NCBI GenBank assembly: GCA_905182995.1
Contig: CAJJDP010000026.1
Location: 310,909 to 374,908, forward strand
Length of the DNA: 64,000 nucleotides
Reading direction: 5' to 3'
Source of the DNA: Paramecium octaurelia
Lineage: Eukaryota > Ciliophora > Oligohymenophorea > Peniculida > Parameciidae
Below the pieces are notes generated by a model that saw nothing but the letters and a program-made list of their open reading frames with translations, did no database searches and was not told where the DNA came from. Shown piece by piece: positions 59,597-64,000 of this stretch. The translations under genes and the position numbers were made by a program. Position 1 is the stretch's first letter, and each line of letters starts with the position of its first letter.

Positions 59597-60082
59597 TCAC
59601 TTAGGAAACTCAAATTAAGAAAAGTCAACCCCCACCAACAACTCATCCAATAAATTAAATTTCTCTTTTATCTTTTCGCTCTTTATCTGATATTCTCTAA
59701 CACATAAAAATAAGCCTTACTTCAAAAGGTCCTCGTCACTACATTCTGGGTCGATCCCCATCTTATTAGCCAAGTAAACTCTGGTTAATCCTTAAATTTC
59801 GTATTATCTTGATTGTTCAGATTCAAATTTTCTTAATGCACTGCTATAGAACGAATATTTCATCATAAAGAATCCCCAAATAGGCAAAGTAGTTAAAACA
59901 TTTCCCCAGATAAACCATCTCATACTTGCCATTCCATCCCTTGATTTTATGTATTAATGAATCCCAAAAAATGTACCCAAACCGAATCCCCATTTTAATG
60001 CAGTGACTGTAAAAGGAAATCTAAAAACATATTTTGCTTTTAAATAATCGAATTTCCCATTAGTTGATTCTTCTTCACTCAT
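59597..60082 (-). CDS. Small two-helix membrane protein, 153 aa, perhaps COX20-like
   Basis: From ATG 60082 (MSEEESTNGKFDYLKAKYVF) to TGA 59597-59599; a 24-nt intron (GTAAGGCTTATTTTTATGTGTTAG) leaves exactly 154 codons. Two hydrophobic segments (LKWGFGLGTFFGIHQYI and WFIWGNVLTTLPIWGFFM) are separated by a short charged loop, and a long charged C-terminal tail follows. This hairpin layout, followed by Tyr and Arg-rich sequence, recalls COX20/FAM36A of the mitochondrial inner membrane. The resemblance is weak and I give no symbol. The gene ends about 180 bp from the PAQR start on the same strand. Confidence 0.65.
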
Positions 60083-60772
60083 AAATTTATAATTAATATA
60101 TAAATAGTTAATGGGATTAGTTTATTATATGTCTCTTCAAATTTTATGAGCATGCAAACTCAAAGACTTACTTAAACATAAAAGCATTTTTGATTTCAAA
60201 TTAACTCTCTAAATTAGAAATCTCTCTAATAACTAATGAATAATTTCTACATTAAACTTGAAAACTAATTGATGTTTTTGTATTGGATACACCAACCTAT
60301 ATTTTCAAGATCATACTCATAAATTGTGGTTATATTTTTGCTATGTGTGTCATTAAAACAACATCTAAGCAAGCATATTGAGAAGAAAAGAATATTTTAA
60401 TAGAATATTAATAAAACCATAGATTAAAGATTAAAATCAAAGGATAATAAAAAGATAAACTAGATTCATAATCTAGTACAACAACTGGGTAATTAAAACA
60501 AGTTACGAAAGTTTAAAAAGAAAGTAATTAATTGTTAAAAATAATAATGCAAAATCAGATAGGATGCATTGAGAAATATTAAAATTTTAATTAATTGCCA
60601 TTTTTGTTGAAAATTAAATATTTAATAAACAAAAAATCGTTGAATATTTAAATACTCAAAAGAACCTCACACTTATGAATAGTTTACGAATCTGATTTTT
60701 ATCCAAAAAATCATAACATAATAATGAATGATTATCATTTAAATAAGAACATAAACAATGAATTTAATGAAA
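60083..60772. other. AT-rich intergenic region
   Basis: About 690 bp. No frame on either strand has protein-like composition beyond 40 codons. A small imperfect palindrome (CTAGATTCATAATCTAG near 60460) is present but is not tRNA-like. Nothing else is seen. Confidence 0.45.
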
Positions 60773-61737
60773 TCATACAATTTCTTAATTATAACTAGGC
60801 TTTTTTGACTTTCTTTTACTTTATGACAAAATAAATAAATATATCGTATTTCTTATTTCCTTTGCTTCTAAATCGCCTGGAATATCATAAAATGTAATCT
60901 ATTTAAATAATTTGGTATTATTCTATAAAATCTACTTAATATACTCCTTGTATTATTCCGAATTGGGGAAGCATACAATTATATCAACACTTTAAATAAT
61001 ATCATAATTTAGACATTATTTGAATAAACTAAATATTCCAGGTGTGTCATAAAAATTCAACCCGTGCGTATCATTCACTTTTACTAAGTGCTTTTCTAAT
61101 TCTTTCAATTAAATATTTCATTACTAATTGTAGGTCCTAAAGTCTTTTCTCTCACCACCCTAGTCTTCCCTGATCCTGATGGACCCAGTAACAATACATT
61201 GAACTCTATTAACTCATTTCCTTAAAAGCAAGAAATTTAACCCATTAATTCAATTATTTAATTTAATTTCTTATACTACTTTAATTAATTCTCGAAAAAT
61301 TTATAGAATAGCATTAATTTAAAAAAAAATGAGAATCTTGTGGCAGTCTCATAAATTTGAAGAGCTGCATTTTCTAAAAAGTCCCATTTATCATAGATTG
61401 AATATTTTGAAACTATGTATTAACCTTTGTTTTGTATGATTTTTCCAAATTAAAACCCCTTTATGATTGAAAAATTAATTGTACTTCTCTTCTAAATTTT
61501 AATAGATAGACGTTTGAAATTTATGAAATGAAATAATTTTGATTAGATCATCTACAATGGATATTTCATTCTTCTTCTTACTTCTCTCGATAATTGTAAA
61601 TATTAGATATTAAATATTTAAAACTTATATTATTTCTTCTATTAATTTAAACCTTTAGAGTTTTGTTTTAAAAGAAATTGTTTTATATAAAATTTTTTTT
61701 CATTAAAACACTTATTGAAATTATACATTCTTCCCAT
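60773..61737 (-). CDS. Small P-loop GTPase-like protein, start uncertain (147 to 311 aa)
   Basis: The conserved core reads NVLLLGPSGSGKTRVVRE (Walker A) and LNFYDTPGIFSLFK (G3-type DxPG), followed by VDIIVCFPNSEQY. A 29-nt intron (GTAATGAAATATTTAATTG...ATTAG) joins TLGPTI to KKHLVKVNDTHGL. The stop is TGA 60773-60775. Three in-frame starts are possible: ATG 61245 (MGQISCFQG, a myristoylation-type start), ATG 61569 and ATG 61737. The upstream 160 codons contain YDKWDFLENAALQIYETA, which looks coding, so the longer forms are plausible. All three give whole codon counts. The family cannot be named beyond P-loop GTPase; G4 is not evident. Confidence 0.62.
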
Positions 61738-62178
61738 TTATCAAAGTCATTATTCTTATGATGGTTAAGTGTAATATAATTAGATAGTCATTAGCGATTT
61801 AATTAATGAAACAGAAAAAAAACCATTAATTCTATCATATTTAGGTTCCTAATTTTAAAACCTACCTCAAAGTACAAAACTATTCTTACATTTATAAATA
61901 ATTTTCATCAACTTTTTTTTATGATAATAAATTCAATCTTTTCAAATAAATGACTGAAATTTAGATCATAATTTTTTTTTTCTTTAGTTATTGGAAAAGG
62001 TTGTAGATTTTAATCTATAAAGGAAAAAGAATATCATAATAATTTGTTTATTAAGTATATTTATTAAAGCCATCATTGTATTTAATCGAAGTGAATTGCA
62101 ATTTAATTAATAATTAGTAGATATATTTATAATTTAATAAATTTTTTATCAAATAATAAACTTTAATCTATGTTTGAA
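61738..62178. other. AT-rich intergenic region
   Basis: About 440 bp between the small GTPase gene and the CK1 stop. A segment at 61700-61800 also reads FDKWEECIISISV in another minus frame, echoing the DKWDFLE segment downstream, which might be a further exon of the GTPase gene or a decayed repeat. Otherwise nothing is seen. Confidence 0.4.
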
Positions 62179-63347
62179 TCATTTTTTTATGAATAAATTA
62201 GAAGAATTATAATCATAGTGAATATTTAAATTGTAAATTGACTTGATTTAAATAGTTGTGTATTTTCCAATCAAGTCAGATAAATGTACTACTTTAGCTT
62301 CTACATCTATTATATCATCTTAAATTTAAGTTTCTATAGAATTGTTGTTCGGAAGATGTTGTTCAACTGGAAGCTACATCGTTTCCGAATTTCCCAGTTG
62401 ATTAATCGATTGAACAGGAGAATAATTCAAAAATTAGTCCATTATTGGGGATAAAGATGTATTTTATAACATTTTTATAAACAACTCCTTAATGTAAGAA
62501 TAATCTGGCATTTAATAATGTTTTAGTTCATCAATGTATTGCATAAATTTGGAGAATTCTAAAGGAAATTTTTGGCATAATACCATCGTATTGAAGATAG
62601 ATGTTTTCATTTCTCCAATGAATTTGATATCCATATTTTTAAATCCCATAGAAGGCTTTTGAGACCACGGCAACTTACCTAGAGTTAATAATGATAATTA
62701 CAATTTCTCAAATAGACTAACACATAAAATAGACTTTCTAAATCATCTTTATACCCTAACTAATCTCCTTTGTGGGAAGCTCTGCTGGCAAAATTCAATG
62801 AGCCAATAAATACATTTTTTAAGAATTTTGAATTTCCTAAAGTTTAAGACAACCCAAAATCTATGAGTTAAATTGCTCCAGGCTAGAGTAGTTATTCTTT
62901 TGAATTTTTTTGTACTTTTTATGATACCATAATATTTTCTGGTTTAATATCTAAATGCAAAATGTTTTTTTTATGAACTTTTTCCAAAGTTTCAATAAGA
63001 CTTAATCCTATAGCCAATGTTTAAGATAAAGATAACTGTTAAGATTTCACTAATTCACGCAAACTACAGTTTAGTAGAGGCAAAATAAGAAAGCACCTAA
63101 ATTTATTTTAAAGTTAATACTTATTTTCTGAAGTAATTCCATGGTGTATCAAATTTGGGATACCTTCAATTTAGTTTAATTCTTTTAGGATTTTAATTTC
63201 TCCATCGATTTAACCTTAATTGGGATATTTTTCCATTTTAATCGCAAATAGCTTTTAAGTTAAATTGTGTTCAGCTTTAAACACTACATGTGCTGAACCT
63301 TACCCAATCATCGAGATAACCTGATATTTAGAACTTTGAAGATACAT
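62179..63347 (-). CDS. Casein kinase 1-family protein kinase, 373 aa
   Basis: Ser/Thr kinase. From ATG 63347 (MYLQSSKYQVISMIGQGSAH) to TGA 62179-62181; introns of 24 and 23 nt leave exactly 374 codons. The Gly-rich loop is IGQGSAHVVFKAEH, the ATP lysine LFAIKMEKY, the catalytic loop ILHLDIKPENIMV (HLD, as in several CK1 and divergent kinases), the DFG motif QLIDFGLSQ and the CK1-type SLNFASRASHKG with YKDDLESLFYVLVYLRN and KLPWSQ. CK1 enzymes replace the APE motif with a SIN/SLN sequence, which is what is seen. The last 110 residues are a Gln/Asn-rich tail with acidic patches. All catalytic residues are present. Confidence 0.92.
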
Positions 63348-64000
63348 TAGAGAACTATTTTTAATTATGGAATTAATTAGGAATAAAGTTCTTATTGACA
63401 ATAAAAATAAAGGGGGTTAACTAATGCAATTATAATCAGTTGCATCTATATAATATTATATTCTATATTACATTGTTATATTTGTTTGTATTCACATATT
63501 GCAAAAAAAAAAGACAATTTAATCATCAGTGGTCTTGATAAAATTGGGAATTATTCTTTTTCCCTTTGATTATAGTTTTGAATATTTTGAAAATAATAAT
63601 AATCTCCAGTTTTTTATGGAGGTCAAGAATTGGTCAATAACCAGAGATTTGATAAATAATTGAATACATGATAAAAGAGTTCGAATTCAAATTTTTTGTT
63701 TGGACGATCTTCATCCAGACATTAACAATTTGAGAATTGGTTTAAAGCCAATAAGACAATATTGGATGAAAGTTAGTTTAAAATTTAAGCAATTGTCTAT
63801 TTAAAAAGGGAATTAGCTCCTTTTCATTTACAATACCATATTGGCCACAAAATTTAAATTAATATTTTGGTTCAATTTATAAACAAAATTAAAAATCAAT
63901 ATATAGTGATATAGATTGTCATTGAAGTTGATTTTTCCCTTATTGATAGTATCTTTTGTTCAGCTCAATTATACATACATATACTTAATTATACAAGTAT
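63348..64000. other. Window end, no confident gene
   Basis: A plus-strand frame from about 63655 reads IFCLDDLHPDINNLRIGLKP and stays open for about 80 codons to TGA near 63908, but it has no start and a TGA just upstream. It may be an exon or a remnant. The rest is AT-rich with no recognisable feature. Confidence 0.35.

Noticed and set aside
60440-60500. Palindrome CTAGATTCATAATCTAG as a regulatory or tRNA-like element
   Set aside because: It is short, AT-rich and isolated; no acceptor or T-arm pairs with it.

Overview
The window is macronuclear DNA of a ciliate, almost certainly a Paramecium. Three things show this. TAA and TAG are read as glutamine and only TGA ends genes: dozens of long conserved proteins appear only under that code. 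Nearly every multi-exon gene is cut by GT..AG introns of about 18-41 nt, most of 21-29 nt. Genes are packed tightly on both strands in very AT-rich DNA. Models below were translated by eye with TGA as the only stop, and introns were placed where conserved reading frames rejoin. In almost every model the coding length after intron removal is an exact multiple of three.

Layout. 1-3 kb: a partial Cys/His-motif protein, a coiled-coil protein and a gene relic. 4-9 kb: cathepsin L-like protease, a long TPR protein whose exons match its repeats, and a B-type cyclin. 9-17 kb (minus strand): a divergent kinase with a long polyglutamine tract, a penicillin-binding-like hydrolase with altered catalytic motifs, two tandem paralogous membrane proteins, and KRR1. 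17-27 kb (plus): a large P-loop GTPase, an unknown protein, a Rab-like GTPase, proteasome ATPase RPT5, and a ubiquitin E2-UBA protein without its active cysteine. 27-31 kb: a TLDc protein, a trichocyst matrix protein and small unknowns. 31-45 kb: a membrane-anchored unknown, an axonemal dynein intermediate chain divergent from a PFK-like gene, a hybrid histidine kinase, and several coiled-coil or unknown proteins. 45-53 kb: an M1 aminopeptidase, a degenerate 81-bp tandem repeat, a Qa-SNARE and a MORN-repeat protein. 53-64 kb: a trichocyst-gene relic, SF-assemblin, a coiled-coil protein, a PAQR receptor, a small inner-membrane-like protein, a small P-loop GTPase and a CK1-family kinase.

Two single-N positions (21326 and 54722) each join a block of about 1.29 kb to an apparently identical copy of itself. 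These look like uncollapsed contig overlaps, not biology, and they create truncated duplicate gene ends.

The genes are not an operon or a pathway. Several belong to ciliate cell architecture (cilia, striated rootlets, trichocysts, vesicle traffic) and others to proteostasis (RPT5, E2, proteases). The most unusual feature is a set of four enzyme-family members whose catalytic residues are replaced (E2, S11-like hydrolase, PFK, kinase-like protein).
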